From Notospermus geniculatus (lineage: Eukaryota; Nemertea; Pilidiophora; Heteronemertea; Lineidae), in assembly GCA_002633025.1 (NCBI GenBank), contig NMRB01000209.1, forward strand, positions 388,389-452,388: a stretch of DNA of 64,000 nt. The letters are read 5' to 3'. The notes beneath the pieces were generated by a model, which made no database searches, had not been told where the DNA came from, and saw only the letters and a program-made list of their open reading frames with translations. Shown here piece by piece: positions 1 through 11,961 of this stretch. Made by a program: the position numbers and the translations under genes. The first letter of the stretch is position 1, and each line of letters starts with the position of its first letter.

Positions 1-865
1 AGCCAGAAAGTCAGATCAGAATAAAATATAATATTTTTCAGTGTGAACATCTGTGAAATACAAGAGTCTCATCTACCGGTATTTATCAGTTCATGCTAAG
101 TTGAAAAAGAATGACTAAAAGTCTCCTGGCAGCCCCTGTAGTACAAATCTTTCATTTCTCGCAGCAGAAATGTGGCGTTTGTATAAAGACAATTGAAAAA
201 AATGAAACCTCTGTATATATTTGTAAAGATTTGATTATGAACTCAGTCAGAATGGTCTGAAATGAAATGAGAAAATGCGTACGGTAAGGATTGATTTGAC
301 ATGATGAACTGTTGTTTAAAGTCACGCAGTTGACTCTTGTTATCATGACGAATGTAAGTTAGATGAATAGTTGAGATTTGTTTATTTTTAAAATGTGCAA
401 TTTATGATGATCGGAAATTGAAATGGTGAATATTCGCAGGCAGTTCTTTAAAATGTCTTCAGGCTCAAAGCAAAATCATTGGAAAGTTGATGTGTTCTGT
501 GTCATTGAAGGACATTTCGATAATACACTGGCTGTTTTGCTTCGGCAGCTAGTTGCAACCGGGACTACACATCTGGGCTGACCGCACAGAATGTCTGATA
601 GTGATCTCGGTGCCTATCAGCGGTTTAGTTAATGAAAAAATACGTTATAACTGCCTGCCGATGGGTGCCGGTAGCACTATCGGATTTTCTGTGGGGTCGA
701 CCCTGGTCCATTAGTTCGCAAGGGTCTTTGGAGCACCAGGCTTTCCCAAGTTCGTTCCCTTATCCTCTACCCAAGGTCTCCTGTTTGTGAGCCAGGTAAG
801 CCCTAATGCTGCCCAGTCAGTGTGGATTTGAGCCATGTGGCCTGTAAAGTTAATCTGTGAAACGG

Positions 866-1125
866 TTTTAAAGTCCCTCTGTGTTGAATTTTATGATATA
901 TTAAAAGTGTTAGGAGAGTGACGGTAGAGGTCTCATATCCTTGTGAAGGTTCCCAAAATGCTTGCCTGATACGTGCTTCTAATAATCAAGGCCTAGTTTT
1001 CAGCACACACTGAAAAAAATGCAGGCAGAACTCTAATGCATTCAGATAGAGCATAGTATATTTTACACTACACTAACATCAGAGGACATGAGCACTTTCT
1101 GAATTAAATACAGTGTGGCTTTAAA
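866..1125. repeat. Inverted-repeat element, family A copy 1
   Basis: MITE-like element with terminal inverted repeats close to TTTAAAGCCCCACTGTATTG. This copy is the most diverged of four in the window (others at 19883, 32832 and 42687). The interior keeps the family's landmarks: TTAGGAGAGTG, CCAAAATGCTTGCCTGATACG and AAGGCCTAGTTTTCAGCA. No open frame. Confidence 0.8.
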
Positions 1126-1188
1126 CAGCCGTATTGATGATTTTGATCTGTTCTGCCCATCATATTATTTATGCACTACGGTATACTA

Positions 1189-2041
1189 CAGTGCTCCCTC
1201 GCTCTTACGAACCTCGATTCTACGAACTCCCGGATATTACGAACCCAACGTCTGGCTCCCAAAATTTCATGACGTGGATGTAATTTTGCCTGTTTGGCCC
1301 AATTCCTACCCATGGTCAGTATTATATGATGTGTACAATACAAACCAAAATCCAAGCCTTGGTTTGATAAGTGTACAACACAAACCAAAATATCCAAGCT
1401 TGGGTTTGATTAACGCATGTTTGAGCGTTTAATCAGGCAAATATTCAATAAAGTTAGTCTTGTAAACGAAGTGTATGCCTTAGGCCTACTCGGCGTGGTC
1501 ATCATGCACCCACAGACGAATCCTCGCTATTACGAATTCCTTGTTAGGCCAGACTTTTTTAATACCTTGTTTAGCGAACCCGCCGACGTCCGAAATTCCA
1601 AAAACAAAATTTAAAAAAATATTTATTTTTGACCATTTAGCGTTCAAAATTGCTCAAAACAGAAAAAAAATAAAATTTTATCTTTATTTTTATTCCGACT
1701 GCCGCCCTTCCCGCCTGAGTAGTCTAATCAGCTCACGGCACCTAACATCATGAACAGAGCCACACTATGAGACCAATCACAATCGTTGTCTTATGAATAG
1801 TCTGTCGTGGTTAGAACAATGAATATTTATTTTGAAATAAAATTTTATTTTTATTTCTTCCTCCGCTCTGCTTGTTTTACAGAATGCTTTTGTGAAGGGA
1901 GAAAATAAATTTTTATTTTTATTTTTTTTCCGACCACCTCTACAAATCTCTGGAAATTGAAGTGCAAGGTATAAAAAAAGTCTGGCCTTAGTACGAACTT
2001 ACTTAACCCTTGGAAGGGTTCGTAATAGCGAGGGAGGACTG
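1189..2041. mobile_element. Pogo/Tigger-like non-autonomous element
   Basis: Ends are CAGTGCTCCCTCGCTCTTAC at the left and the inverse, ...TAGCGAGGGAGGACTG, at the right, each bounded by TA, as expected of a Tc1/mariner–pogo target duplication. The 853-bp interior is AT-rich with poly-A/T tracts and has no transposase frame. Superfamily is inferred from end sequence and TA flank only. Confidence 0.65.
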
Positions 2042-3703
2042 TACTTGTATCGTGCAGACTTTCTTTTATTTCTCAATCATATTTGATTGATGGATGCTCT
2101 TCTTGTCTTGCTTTGGGGGTGTACATATAAGATTTAAAGAATGTAGATGTGGGCTGGGGTAAATTTTGTACATAACTGTCAAATCACTCTTTCTATACTT
2201 TCCATATACTTCTCCTCATTCCCTTTACTGTATCATAGAGAATACCCATCCTGCCAGAGACAATGTATTCTGCATAATTGTACATCCTGCCAAAATAATA
2301 CCGTATTTATGCGTATTTTAGCACACTGCGCTTACAATCGACGTGCGCTAAAATTCGAATAAAGCACAGTGCGCTTAAATTTGAACAAAAAGTACCGTAA
2401 TGTGACCAATGATTCCAAAAAGAACATCCATTTTATTAGTGTATTTTGGACAGCCATGTATATCTCATACAGTTCACATCAAACATTCAACAAGTACAAT
2501 GTAGACCTACTCGTCGAGTCCCGGCAGTGCGGGTCAGTTCGCCAATCGTGGACAACGATCGCAGTGGCACATGCCAACAACCACAACCAATGGACTAATT
2601 ATCGTTTGTATAGAATGAGCCGACGAACTGAGCCAACAAAATCTTTGACCAGAAAAAGGCACCAAAGAAGCGGTTCCAGAAAAGTATAAGCGTGTGTGCT
2701 TATAATCAGGCGGAACGAAGGTGGCAAAAAGGCCTTAAAACAAGTGATTTTCATTTATAAGCGCATGTGCTTAAATACGCATAAATATGGTAGAACCAAA
2801 AATTTGTGAATCTTTCCTGGTACTGGTACTGAGCAATCTCTGTTGCCTTCTACTTGGTTTGTGTGGTTGGCAAGTTCTGTTCTGTGGTGGGAGGCAAGTT
2901 CTCCTGCTCAGGGGGATGAGTAGCCTACCCTGCTGAAATGCCGAGCCAGCTCCACTGTTCTTCTTACTCTTCTGCTCAATATTTGACAAAGAATTCCTCG
3001 ATTTCTGCTCACAGATCATTCCTTCCTAGCAGGTTTACGAGAGAAATTAAAAACCTTTGCATTTTTTGCTGTTGCTTAAAGGAGCACGGTATTGGATCTC
3101 TATAATGCGTTATTTGACTGCCGACGTAGAGGGAGCCACCTAGCGGCAGCAACACGAACTACAAAAACGCATTACAAAATGTACGTAGTAAATTGGGTCA
3201 ATTTGCCGACAACGTATTAGTCTCGCGCAGCCAGACCCTCGGTTGGGAGACCGAGGGTCTGGCCACAACGTCTAAAACTTTTGTGATGCTGCTTTGCGCA
3301 CGACTGCCCCGTCAATGACTAGATCATTCCCGCCCGGCGGCATCGATCTTCGGCAAATTTCTCGATAAAGACGACACGACTGACCTGTGTATATCTCCTT
3401 TAGTGTCACTGATGGAGGATCAGATCATCAGTGCTGCGGGGAAAGACCTCCATGGTGCGATCTTGCTAAGCTTTGCTTCTGTCTGACTGAACTGAAGTTC
3501 GTTAGATACAGCGCCGCCATTTTGCAATCTTCTGATCCCAATGACCAATCAGCATGGCTGTAAACAGCTGGATTCAAAATCGACCAATCAGCATCGGTAC
3601 CAGATTTTCGGTATTCGCGTAACAAAAATTGTTGAGGTTGGTCTCAGTCTCTGTAATGCTGCGCAGTTCGCGCATGCGTGAAAGAGACGAGTGACTCAGT
3701 CTA

Positions 3704-4025
3704 NNNNNNNNNNNNNNNNNNNNNNNNNNNNNNNNNNNNNNNNNNNNNNNNNNNNNNNNNNNNNNNNNNNNNNNNNNNNNNNNNNNNNNNNNNNNNNNNN
3801 NNNNNNNNNNNNNNNNNNNNNNNNNNNNNNNNNNNNNNNNNNNNNNNNNNNNNNNNNNNNNNNNNNNNNNNNNNNNNNNNNNNNNNNNNNNNNNNNNNNN
3901 NNNNNNNNNNNNNNNNNNNNNNNNNNNNNNNNNNNNNNNNNNNNNNNNNNNNNNNNNNNNNNNNNNNNNNNNNNNNNNNNNNNNNNNNNNNNNNNNNNNN
4001 NNNNNNNNNNNNNNNNNNNNNNNNN
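3704..4025. other. Assembly gap
   Basis: Run of 322 N. The left flank is a GC-rich repeat with short hairpins; the right flank runs into a retroelement-like 3' tail. Open frames that cross the gap are artefacts. Confidence 0.99.
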
Positions 4026-4139
4026 TTTTTTGGTCTTCAATGTTTTAGTTCTATGTCTTAACTCTCATTGTCTTATCTCCTATGTTCTATTCTTTCTGAT
4101 CTTGTCGTTTTATCTCTCTCATACTTTTATTTTTATTGT

Positions 4140-4206
4140 AAAGCGCCGCTGACGATTTATTTCAAAGGGGCGCTATAAAAATTCACTATTATTATTATTA
4201 TTATTA
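4140..4206 (+). mobile_element. 3' tail of a LINE or SINE
   Basis: The text AAGCGCCGCTGACGATTT, then GGGGCGCTATAAAAATTCAC, then an ATT microsatellite (about six units) is the usual 3' end layout of L2-like LINEs and the SINEs that borrow their tails. The body would lie in the adjacent gap. Class is inferred from layout. Confidence 0.5.
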
Positions 4207-4765
4207 ATTACATGGCGTCATTTTTGTTGCTGAAGCCGAGAAGCCACTATTCACAAAGTTGGATATCAAAGCCAACATTAGTGCAGAGAATTAGTGGTTT
4301 AGGATCTCTGTGCTTGGAAATTGCAGTTTGAAACGGTAAATTTCTACAGGAGTCTCAGCTCGTTCGCTGGCGAGACTCAGCGTCACTTGCGTCATTGACG
4401 TCATGCGCAATAACAATACCAATGATGGCATCGGAACATGGCCATCTCGGGCGTTTGTGTAAACTTTGCAAAAATATTCCTATTTTTCTGTGGTTCCATC
4501 CGTGAAAAGTAGAGTTCACCGATATGAAATACTAGTACTATGCTATTTAGATGCTATGTTTATTCAGGATCATGAACGTGTGTGCGATTCCGCCGGTGAC
4601 ACGTCAAGTGAAGAAAAAATCTATGCACTTCATGACAAGGTCGTGTAAAAAATCAGCCAAACATGTTAACTTCGGCGATAATTTTGTGTCATGTGCTATA
4701 AAGAGGTGTCCCCCTGACAGAGACGTCTGACGTCTGGGTCCACTGTACTTTGTTCTCATTCAGTA

Positions 4766-5213
4766 AGGCCATTCTTTTTTTATTTGTTGTTTAGCGGATT
4801 ATTTTCCAGTAAACTCAAGACAGGGGACAGGAAAAAAAAAATAAAAGTCCAATCTTTCTGATGGATTTATATTTTTTGTTTAAGCTAGCCTTTATCCAGT
4901 GAAACCAAGACAGGCGGAAATAAAAAAACTCAAATATCATGAGTGCTGTCGATGTTGCCGATTGGCCCTGCCGACGAACGCAGCAAATGTTCGAAAATAT
5001 CCCCACAAAAGCACTGGACGGGGACCTCACCAAATGTTTTTAATAGAGTGCTCACACCTCGCTGAAGAATGATTTTGAAAAAAACATTGAAAGGTTGAAA
5101 AACAGGACCGGCGGAAATAAAAAAGATGTTTTTTTCCAATTTTATTTTTTTTCCAAATTGCCAAAATCTAACTACGGCGGGTCCGCTAAACAACAAATAA
5201 AAAAAGAATGGCC
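4766..5213. repeat. Inverted-repeat element, about 450 bp
   Basis: Left end AGGCCATTCTTTTTTTATTT then GTTGTTTAGCGGA; the right end is its near-perfect inverse. The interior repeats GACAGGCGGAAATAAAAAA and similar words in both orientations. No coding frame. Confidence 0.7.
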
Positions 5214-6091
5214 TAATCACAAGAGCTTCACAATCAAACTCTGTATAAAAAAACAGTCTATATATATTTCTATATTTATCCATGTTGCTTTCGTGTACAT
5301 TTTCTTATTGTGGTCAGTGGCTCATAGCACATTTTGAAGGCTGAGATTGTTAATTTCATTTTGTATGTCTAAACTTTTGCTTCAATTCGTTTGTTGTGCA
5401 GTTTCTGTGTCGTCCTAAAATGCTACTGTTGTACGCAGTCGCTATTCATCTCTTTGGCTGAGTTTCAGAAAACAGAATGCGGGAACATTGTTCACAAAGC
5501 TCTCAATAGAGGCTTTGCAATGATGTCATCCTGTCGGCCATTCTCTGGACGACACAGGGCGCAGAGGTGTGAGCCGACCATGACGTGACTTGCGTGAAGT
5601 GCGCCACACCATTGTTTGACATAACGTCATTGGGGCATGCACGGCTCATTTCGCTGGGCCTCTGCAGCATGTGTACATGTACTCCAGCATGCGGCTTGTG
5701 ACGCCATATGCAAAGCCTCTATTGGACTTGGAGAGCCAAACTTGGTCTGGCTGGTTCTCTGTCCCCTCACTGTGCTTTACCCATTAGAATGGAAAAAGAG
5801 ACCAGTCAACTTATGGATTTGCAAGGAGTCTTTGTGAATGTGTTCCCTCTACTGTAGTTCCACTATTATATCTCCCATGTTGAGCATGGCCGCACATTGT
5901 ATAACATCTAGATATACAAGATGCAAACTATATTTAATTCATTTTAGTCTTGATCGCAACAGAAACAATGTTATAATATCACACTTTTTGTATTGTAAGT
6001 AGCTTTAGATGAATCTCAAGTTCACACTACATGAATCTTTGCATTGTACGTTTAAGTACCCTTCGCTGATCAAATTGTCTTGTGATGAACA

Positions 6092-6326
6092 CAGTGTTCT
6101 CCACACCAGTTAAAAAATTGGCGGCGCGCCCCTCTTAAAAATTCGTCCACCCTAATATTTATGATTTAGATTGCTCAATTATGCATCTCAGATGCACAGA
6201 AAACGCATCTCAGAGCACCTAAAATCCAAATTTCGCTGGGGGAGGGCCCCAGACTCCCACCAGAAGGTGCCTTTGGCACCTCGCCCACCGCTGCCCCTCT
6301 TAGACCAAAACCCGTGGAGAACACTG
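6092..6326. repeat. Repeat element with CAGTGTTCTCCAC ends, copy 1
   Basis: Begins CAGTGTTCTCCACACCAG and ends GTGGAGAACACTG. The interior has CCCCTCTTAAAAATTCG and AAAACGCATCTCAGAGCACC. A second copy at 33157–34398 is split by another insertion, and a degraded relative lies at about 20850–21175. Confidence 0.7.
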
Positions 6327-7263
6327 GAACATGATGTGAGTGTTGTGCAATTCTCTTCAGACAGTGCCAGCCTTGATCTGAACAAGTCGTACAGTGAATT
6401 GCAAATGTTGCCAGCACCTCACATGTGCATGTATGTGGTGTATTTATTTAGAGCAAAAATTCTGAGGAACTTTCGGATCTCCTGGGACAGATCTTTTCTT
6501 GGAGGCATATTCAGTTACATCTCCTGTTGCAATTTCACTTCCCATTGGTCAGAATATTTCTACTGAACTTCATGTCTTCAACAATAACATAAAGGAATCA
6601 ACATAAAGGTCCAACTTACAAATTTAGCATTTCATAAATGTGAGATTTGAATTCTGTCCTCCATATGATAGGCAAGACCCTTCTACATGTTTACTGCAAA
6701 TTTTGTTGAATTCAGAACCGCACGAATGATGAGAGCGCAGGGTCATCTGTATACATTTGAATAGGCTAAGGTAGGCCTACATTTGCATGTGGAAGACTAA
6801 TCGTGCTGGATATAGCTCTGTTATCCTCAGAAATGGAATTCAAGGCGTCAAGTTGACAGATTCATGTACTGGTACCCGACTACCATAAAAAAAGTTGAAG
6901 CCCATGCCTTTTACGTAAAGCGAAAATTCAGGCAGTGAGAGACATCTGGTGGCAACACATGAAGTGTATCCCTCAGTTACTTCATCGTTCGCAGTTAAAC
7001 CTTTATGTTTGATTCCTTTATGATAATAATCAAGTTCTGTCCCATACAAGCATAAGATGTGTCAATACTCAATGTTTTCAATGCGCAAAAAAGAACAAGT
7101 GTCAGTTTTTGAAGCTTGAGAATCATGTCACTGTTTTAGTCATACCCGAGGTATTTATAAATAAAAATATAGTATATATGTAAATTAAATGGCTTGTTAG
7201 TCTTTTATACTTGTAGCTTGTGTCCCCTTGATGACTTCGTAAAAAACTTTATGAACATGCTGA

Positions 7264-7456
7264 TGGTGAGTAGGCGAAACGGGTGTAGGCAAAATAATAA
7301 ATAGGCGAAATGGTGAATAGGCAAAATGGGTGTAGGCGAAATGGTGAGTAGGCGAAATGGAGAATAGGCGAAATGGGGAATAGGTGAAGTGGGTGTAGGC
7401 GAAATGGTGAATAGGCAAAATGGGTGTAGGCAAAATGGGTGTAGGCGAAATGGGAA
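7264..7456. repeat. Minisatellite, unit about 15 bp (GTAGGCGAAATGGTG)
   Basis: About twelve imperfect units of the form (G/A)TAGGCGAAATGG plus two to four variable bases. The same unit forms an array on the opposite strand at 29090–29320. Open frames across it translate to [13 protein letters not shown]-type repeats and are not genes. Confidence 0.85.
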
Positions 7457-7895
7457 GACACCACACCTTCAGCATGTTTCATAAAGTCGTGTGTGTACAA
7501 GCTGGCACATAGGAACTCATTTCTCACTGGCCATCTGTTATTTCACAAGAATCATCCATAAGCTGAGGAACGGGACATTGCATTCTCCATTAACCAGTCT
7601 GGAAGGGGACGGGTTTCCACACACACTTGTTCCAGATGGCTATCCATACGCCAAAGCATCCACCATCTTGTGTCATCATGTGATCATGGCCATGATGGAT
7701 TCCCTGTTAACTGTTCCTTTACTTGTAGACGCTCATTTTCTGATTTTGAATTTGAGTAGGAAATGAAGTGTGGGAAATAGAAGTGAGCAACAGCGGTCTA
7801 ATGTACAAGTGTAGGCCTACTGAGGCGGTCATTCTTTTGTCAGTCTCTTCGAGATCAAGTGCCATGACAGGACAATTCCCAGCAACGAAAATTAA

Positions 7896-8096
7896 TTAGG
7901 GAGACATGATGGAAGTTATGCGACTCATTCTAAATTTAGAAAGCCTTTGTTGAGGTGAGCTCTTCCTTGTTCTGGATCTAGGTGCATGTACGTACATGTG
8001 TACAGGACGTGGGTTCCCGATATGAACCTTGGCTCCATCTGGATCCAAATAATCTGGTTGTGGGATCATTTCATTCTTATAAACTGGAAATAACCA
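7896..8096 (-). CDS. Possible terminal coding exon, unknown product
   Basis: On the minus strand an acceptor-like TGTGGCAG (or TTATTTCCAG, giving a start at 8083) is followed by an open frame of about 65 codons ending in TAA. It contains YLDPDGAKVHIGNPRPV, which looks protein-like, and a basic, serine-rich tail. Nothing upstream joins to it convincingly, and it lies beyond the stop codon of the ASPHD2-like gene, so it is not part of that protein. It may be chance. Confidence 0.22.
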   Translation of the reverse strand, partial: WLFPVYKNEMIPQPDYLDPDGAKVHIGNPRPVHMYVHAPRSRTRKSSPQQRLSKFRMSRITSIMSP

Positions 8097-8111
8097 CTGC
8101 CACACCATACA

Positions 8112-8370
8112 CTTTAACCTGTTAACTGTGTACGGCAGTTTTTTTTAGTTCAATTTTTTCTAAAATTCGCCAAAAAAAGTATTTGACACACAAGGTTCAA
8201 GACGTGATAAACCGTTTATGCGTTTAAAACGTCTATGCACTGTGAAGTGCCATTTCCTTGCAAGACGTACTATTACGCCTTACGCAAGCGACAATCCTCG
8301 GGTGTTTTCGGGGATTCCCCGGATTTTGTCGTGACGTAGTATGACGCCCTACGCAGTTAACGGGTTAAAG
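8112..8370. repeat. Inverted-repeat element with CTTTAACCTGTTAACTG ends
   Basis: Left CTTTAACCTGTTAACTGTG, right inverse ACGCAGTTAACGGGTTAAAG. The interior has the phrases GACGTACTATTACGCCTTACGC and GACGTAGTATGACGCCCTACGC (inverted relatives). TTAA-containing ends suggest a TTAA-targeting family; this is inference. Confidence 0.65.
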
Positions 8371-8691
8371 AAAAGATGATATACCGGGTAATAAAAGGAG
8401 TGGTCCTCCAGAAATTTTCGACCCCAAGCGGGGTCTTCTTCAGGCTGGCACTTTCAAGTCGAGCTACCAGAAGTGTAAAGAAAAGATGAGCAAATGAAAA
8501 ACTGAGGAGTTGAATAATATAAATATTATGATCCTAAAATGGGATTTTATTCACAACCATTTGTAAAGAATGACTACAGGTAACTATAATACATGTGCTA
8601 GTAATTATTCCATTTCACCAAAACACCATTGTTCTATTATGAAATGCACTTCATTCAGTAATAAAAAGTTGGTCTTGTTTATTTGTTCACT

Positions 8692-8845
8692 AATGCCCGC
8701 TGTACACAATCAATTTTTTCATCCAATTTTTTGGAAATTCAGATTCTGGGCCTATTCGGGCTTCAACGTATAAACCCGCATGTAGGCCTTTATTGAGCAT
8801 ATTCAGAAAATTGGATGAAAAATTTGATCGTGTACAGCGGGCATA
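8692..8845. repeat. Palindromic foldback element, about 155 bp
   Basis: Arms ATGCCCGCTGTACACAATCA and inverse, continuing through TTTTTCATCCAATTTT. Almost the whole element folds back, with a loop around 8750–8790. Confidence 0.75.
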
Positions 8846-8849
8846 ATAA

Positions 8850-9115
8850 AGTATGATTCACCCAACTTCAACATAGGCAAAGTGCCAGGCCTGTGGAACA
8901 GACAGCACAACTGAACACAATGATTATTAAACCACAAACCAGAGTACCGTATTTACCAGTTGACTGAGCAAAACCTTGGATTTGCTATCAGGCTCATGGA
9001 AAGTAAACCAAGTTACCCTAAACATCATTAGATAACTCTGACATGGATTATTTACCACTGACCTGTGCACCTTTCCAAGCTTGGCACTTTGCCCATGTTG
9101 AAGTTGGGGTGAATC
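8850..9115. repeat. Dispersed repeat shared with 41352–41505
   Basis: Includes CAACTTCAACATAGGCAAAG and TTGCTATCAGGCTCATGGAA, and ends with a partial inverse of its start (CTTTGCCCATGTTGAAGTTG). The inverse sequence recurs at 41352–41505 in GLOD4 intronic DNA. Confidence 0.65.
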
Positions 9116-9187
9116 TTTTGGTACATTGCATTTCAGTACTAGATCTTGGTTTTTTTAGATTCGAACATCAGTACAAATTGTCGTTCC

Positions 9188-10917
9188 TCAACTAATTTTT
9201 TTCCTGTATTTATCATAACTTGTTGAAGAGCTTGGGAAAATGTAATTAAGGGCATTCCTCTCTTCCACCGTGATGTCAGGGTGCCATAAATCAACAAGAA
9301 ATACTGCTCTTGATGGGTCGAATCGACTTCCAGAATGTTCAGCTTTATGTAGGTATGAGTCGTCGAAGAAAATGCATCTTTTTTCCTCCCATCTCTCTTT
9401 GCTATCACCGACTGTGAGGGTGCATGCCAGAGGGCAGACTAATCCTGGAACAAGATGAGAGAGCAATTTAGTTTGGAAAACTGTACATAATCTGATGGCC
9501 CCATTACCAGTAATACATGTAGTTTCTTTTTTTCATACGCCAAAGTGCGTTTAACACATTGACTGCCGGCTACGAGTATGATCGTAGTCGTAGTGCCCTG
9601 ATGTATGGGAACACGCTAGAGGGCGTACAGCAACAACTCATAGTTGGCAATAGGAAATAACCTGAAATACATGTAGGCCTGGTAGGTAGTCATGGCAATG
9701 GCAGATAAAATGATATTTTAGCCATAGCAGTCAACGTGTTAACTCAACATGTATTGTAATTGGCATGTTAGGCCCTACCAGAATGACTGGTATTTTAGGA
9801 GATGATTTTGGATTGGATCGGGACTCCAGATCATAGTCGACACAATCTTCACATCAGTTCACCACTGGAGGAAATGAAGTACATGTATCTTGCTATACTT
9901 TACTTCCAGATTTTAAGGGATTCCATGGCAGTTCTGAAGTACACATGAAGTAGGGGGCAAATTAAGAACAGGGAGGGTAAAAGCGCCAAGTTTTCTGTTG
10001 TAATGCAACTTTTGACAGTGTGTGAACAGATTTAGCATTCTGGGCCCAAATCCATAACTTTGCTAGGCTGTTGCCTGAAGTGCCCAGTTTGTACAGGCCG
10101 ATGTACACAACTAGCAACCAACTAAGCTAGCATAGCAAGGTTTTATGGATTTGGGCCGAGATTACTGGTAATCATGTGAAAGTGGGATTGTCTGCCGCGA
10201 AATCTTACCAAGATGGCATCGGATCCTGATATTGCAAGGTCCATAATGAGGGCTGATGTGCGTGCCTGGTTCAATCACGGAGAAGCACACGTTGCCAAAC
10301 AAACTATCTTCCATTACGTTTGGAATCTTCTTCAAAACTTTCATAGTCTTTGGAACCTGTTGACAGTTATCCATCACGTACTCTCCTTGGTTGATCAATG
10401 AAAAAACAAACCAACTTCCATCAGGGGTATCATTCCTTTTCCATCCAGAACGTTTCCGGGATATATGTGAATATTCTTTAAGAATATCAGAAAAACCATC
10501 AGAAAGAATTTGATTCACTTTGGAGAAGTTGTTTCGCTCATTCCACACCGGGCCAGATCGAATTCCTTTCAAGAAAAATACATTTGGTTGCTGACTTTTT
10601 TCCTGGGTTTCGCTCTTATCAATGTCTGCAATAGCATGTTGGATACGGGTAAGTTTAGAATGTTCATTACTTGCCAAGTTTTCGACATAATGTTCAAATT
10701 TTTTTCTTGCTTCTGCTTTAACACTTTGATACTTATTACACCTGACACACTCCGGAGATGTACAGTGAGTAACTTCATCGTCCATGACAGCGCTCACATG
10801 TGCTGGTTTCTTATGGTTCTTGATGAGCAAATGGATGATACCAGCAATGAGTGCTGCCAAGGAAACGGCAATCATGAGATAATCCTCGGCATGAGGTATT
10901 GGTATTTTAGGCAACAT
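9188..10917 (-). CDS. ASPHD2: Aspartate beta-hydroxylase domain-containing protein (ASPHD2-like)
   Basis: Two coding exons: 10917–10209 (donor CTTG|GTAAGA) and 9444–9188 (acceptor TTCCAG), joined in phase 1, give 321 residues; human ASPHD2 is slightly longer. An upstream in-frame GTG is not used; ATG at 10917 has G at −3. Residues 13–33 form one membrane span with a short N-terminal cytosolic end, so type II topology is likely. A C-x4-C-x2-C motif (C52, C57, C60) follows. The dioxygenase domain has HISPHYGPCNIRIRCHLG, with iron-ligand His224, then FDDSYLHKAEH with His269 and SRAVFLVDLWHP with the 2-oxoglutarate-binding Arg282. These match the two-His iron site of aspartyl/asparaginyl beta-hydroxylases, which lack the usual acidic third ligand. 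Enzyme activity of ASPHD1/2 proteins is not established. ASPHD1 versus ASPHD2 is not resolved; an invertebrate may have only one. Confidence 0.9.
9551..9742. repeat. Inverted-repeat element in the ASPHD2-like intron
   Basis: Left TTTAACACATTGACTGCCGG, right inverse GCAGTCAACGTGTTAA. The TTAA-type ends are similar in style to the element at 8112–8370. No open frame. Confidence 0.65.
10042..10157. repeat. Short foldback element near the ASPHD2-like splice donor
   Basis: Arms GGGCCCAAATCCATAACTTT and inverse AAGGTTTTATGGATTTGGGCC. It lies about 50 bp into the intron, just past the donor of coding exon 1. Confidence 0.75.
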
Positions 10918-10986
10918 GGCGACAGGACGAATCACTCAGGTGGCTTGAAGATCCAACAAATCACTTCGTCATAGAGGATGGTGAAC
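10918..10986 (-). other. 5' UTR part of ASPHD2-like coding exon 1
   Basis: On the minus strand TTTTTTCCAG precedes 10986, a good acceptor 69 bp upstream of the start codon, so at least one non-coding first exon should lie further up, between here and the divergent gene at 11962. Its position is not visible. Confidence 0.5.
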
Positions 10987-11961
10987 CTGGAAAAAATATA
11001 TTAAAGAGGAAATTATTCTTGCTCCTGATATTATTCATTGACATTGTAAAGATTGTCAGTTTGAATAGCTGAGGCCAAACGGCTACAACACTCAATAGTA
11101 ACACACACTTTCAGTTTCAACAGAATAGAGAAACACCCGAATTACGGACTTGTCAATTTCATTGTGTTTTCCGCCCCTGCTTTTGTCCTGTCTCACCTTC
11201 GACCATGTGATCACTCAGAAAGTCTATTTGTTACATAATGTTTGTCCAAACTTTGTGGTAAAATAGAAACCGGACGGCATGCTATTGGCCTTTTTGGTTG
11301 GGGATCTCCATTCATCTTCATGCATTGTGAATTGAATAGGCTGTCCTACATACATGTACACTATGCTTAGGGTAGGCCTACAGCCCACACACATTGCCTG
11401 TATGTAGTGTATGTAGATCAGTACTAGTAGTCATGGTTAGTCATGGTTACCATGACTACTTTTTTCATGGTAGTGCATTGACCTTTCTTTTCTACTACCG
11501 GTAGGCTTAGCTACAGGGCCTACTTCAGCCAAGTGGGCCTTTCTACTGGTACATTTCTATCATGTAAACGAGTGAACGTGTGTACTATTGATGTGCATAG
11601 GCGCTAATGAGCCACTCTGAATCGGATTGATGACATGGATGATGATAAATTCTGGAATTCTCACCAGCCGTTTCTGAGTTATGTGACAGTAGTACCACGG
11701 CGGGTTATTATAAAAAGTGAATTTCCATCCAAATGTCATTCCCGTCTTTTCACCATCAGGTTGACGTGACAATGACTTCTAGCGCATCTAAATCAAATGA
11801 AATTAAATATGGCTATTTTTTGAGATATTCAATATGTTTGCATGACTTTCAAATGATACTTTATACGAAACTAACCACACTTATTGATTCCACATTTTCT
11901 ACACAACCCTAAACCCGGAAGTTAATGAACAACGAAAACACAGAAAAGATCCACAAAGATC
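10987..11961. promoter_or_regulatory. Divergent intergenic region, ASPHD2-like and PPxY gene
   Basis: About 1 kb between two head-to-head genes. It should hold both promoters and the ASPHD2-like non-coding first exon. I see no clear TATA or CpG-dense core. Short repeats such as TAGTCATGGTTAGTCATGGTTACC (11430–11453) are present. Confidence 0.4.

Larger units (their letters stand above)
1..7895. other. Intergenic, repeat-rich
   Basis: No convincing coding exon was seen on either strand. The stretch holds the elements listed separately (866–1125, 1189–2041, 4140–4206, 4766–5213, 6092–6326, 7264–7456), an assembly gap, and a short GC-rich hairpin near 3231–3262 with arms reading CCAGACCCTCGGT. 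Segments 1–865, 2050–3225, 5214–6090 and 6330–7260 show nothing I can name. Confidence 0.6.

Noticed and set aside
3678-4152. Long open frames across 3704–4025
   Set aside because: They are open only because N codons hide stops.
7197-7527. Minus-strand frames with [13 protein letters not shown] repeats
   Set aside because: Translation of the minisatellite at 7264–7456 in two frames.
10510-10974. 154-codon plus-strand open frame
   Set aside because: Antisense shadow of the ASPHD2-like first coding exon, which has clear homology and splice sites.
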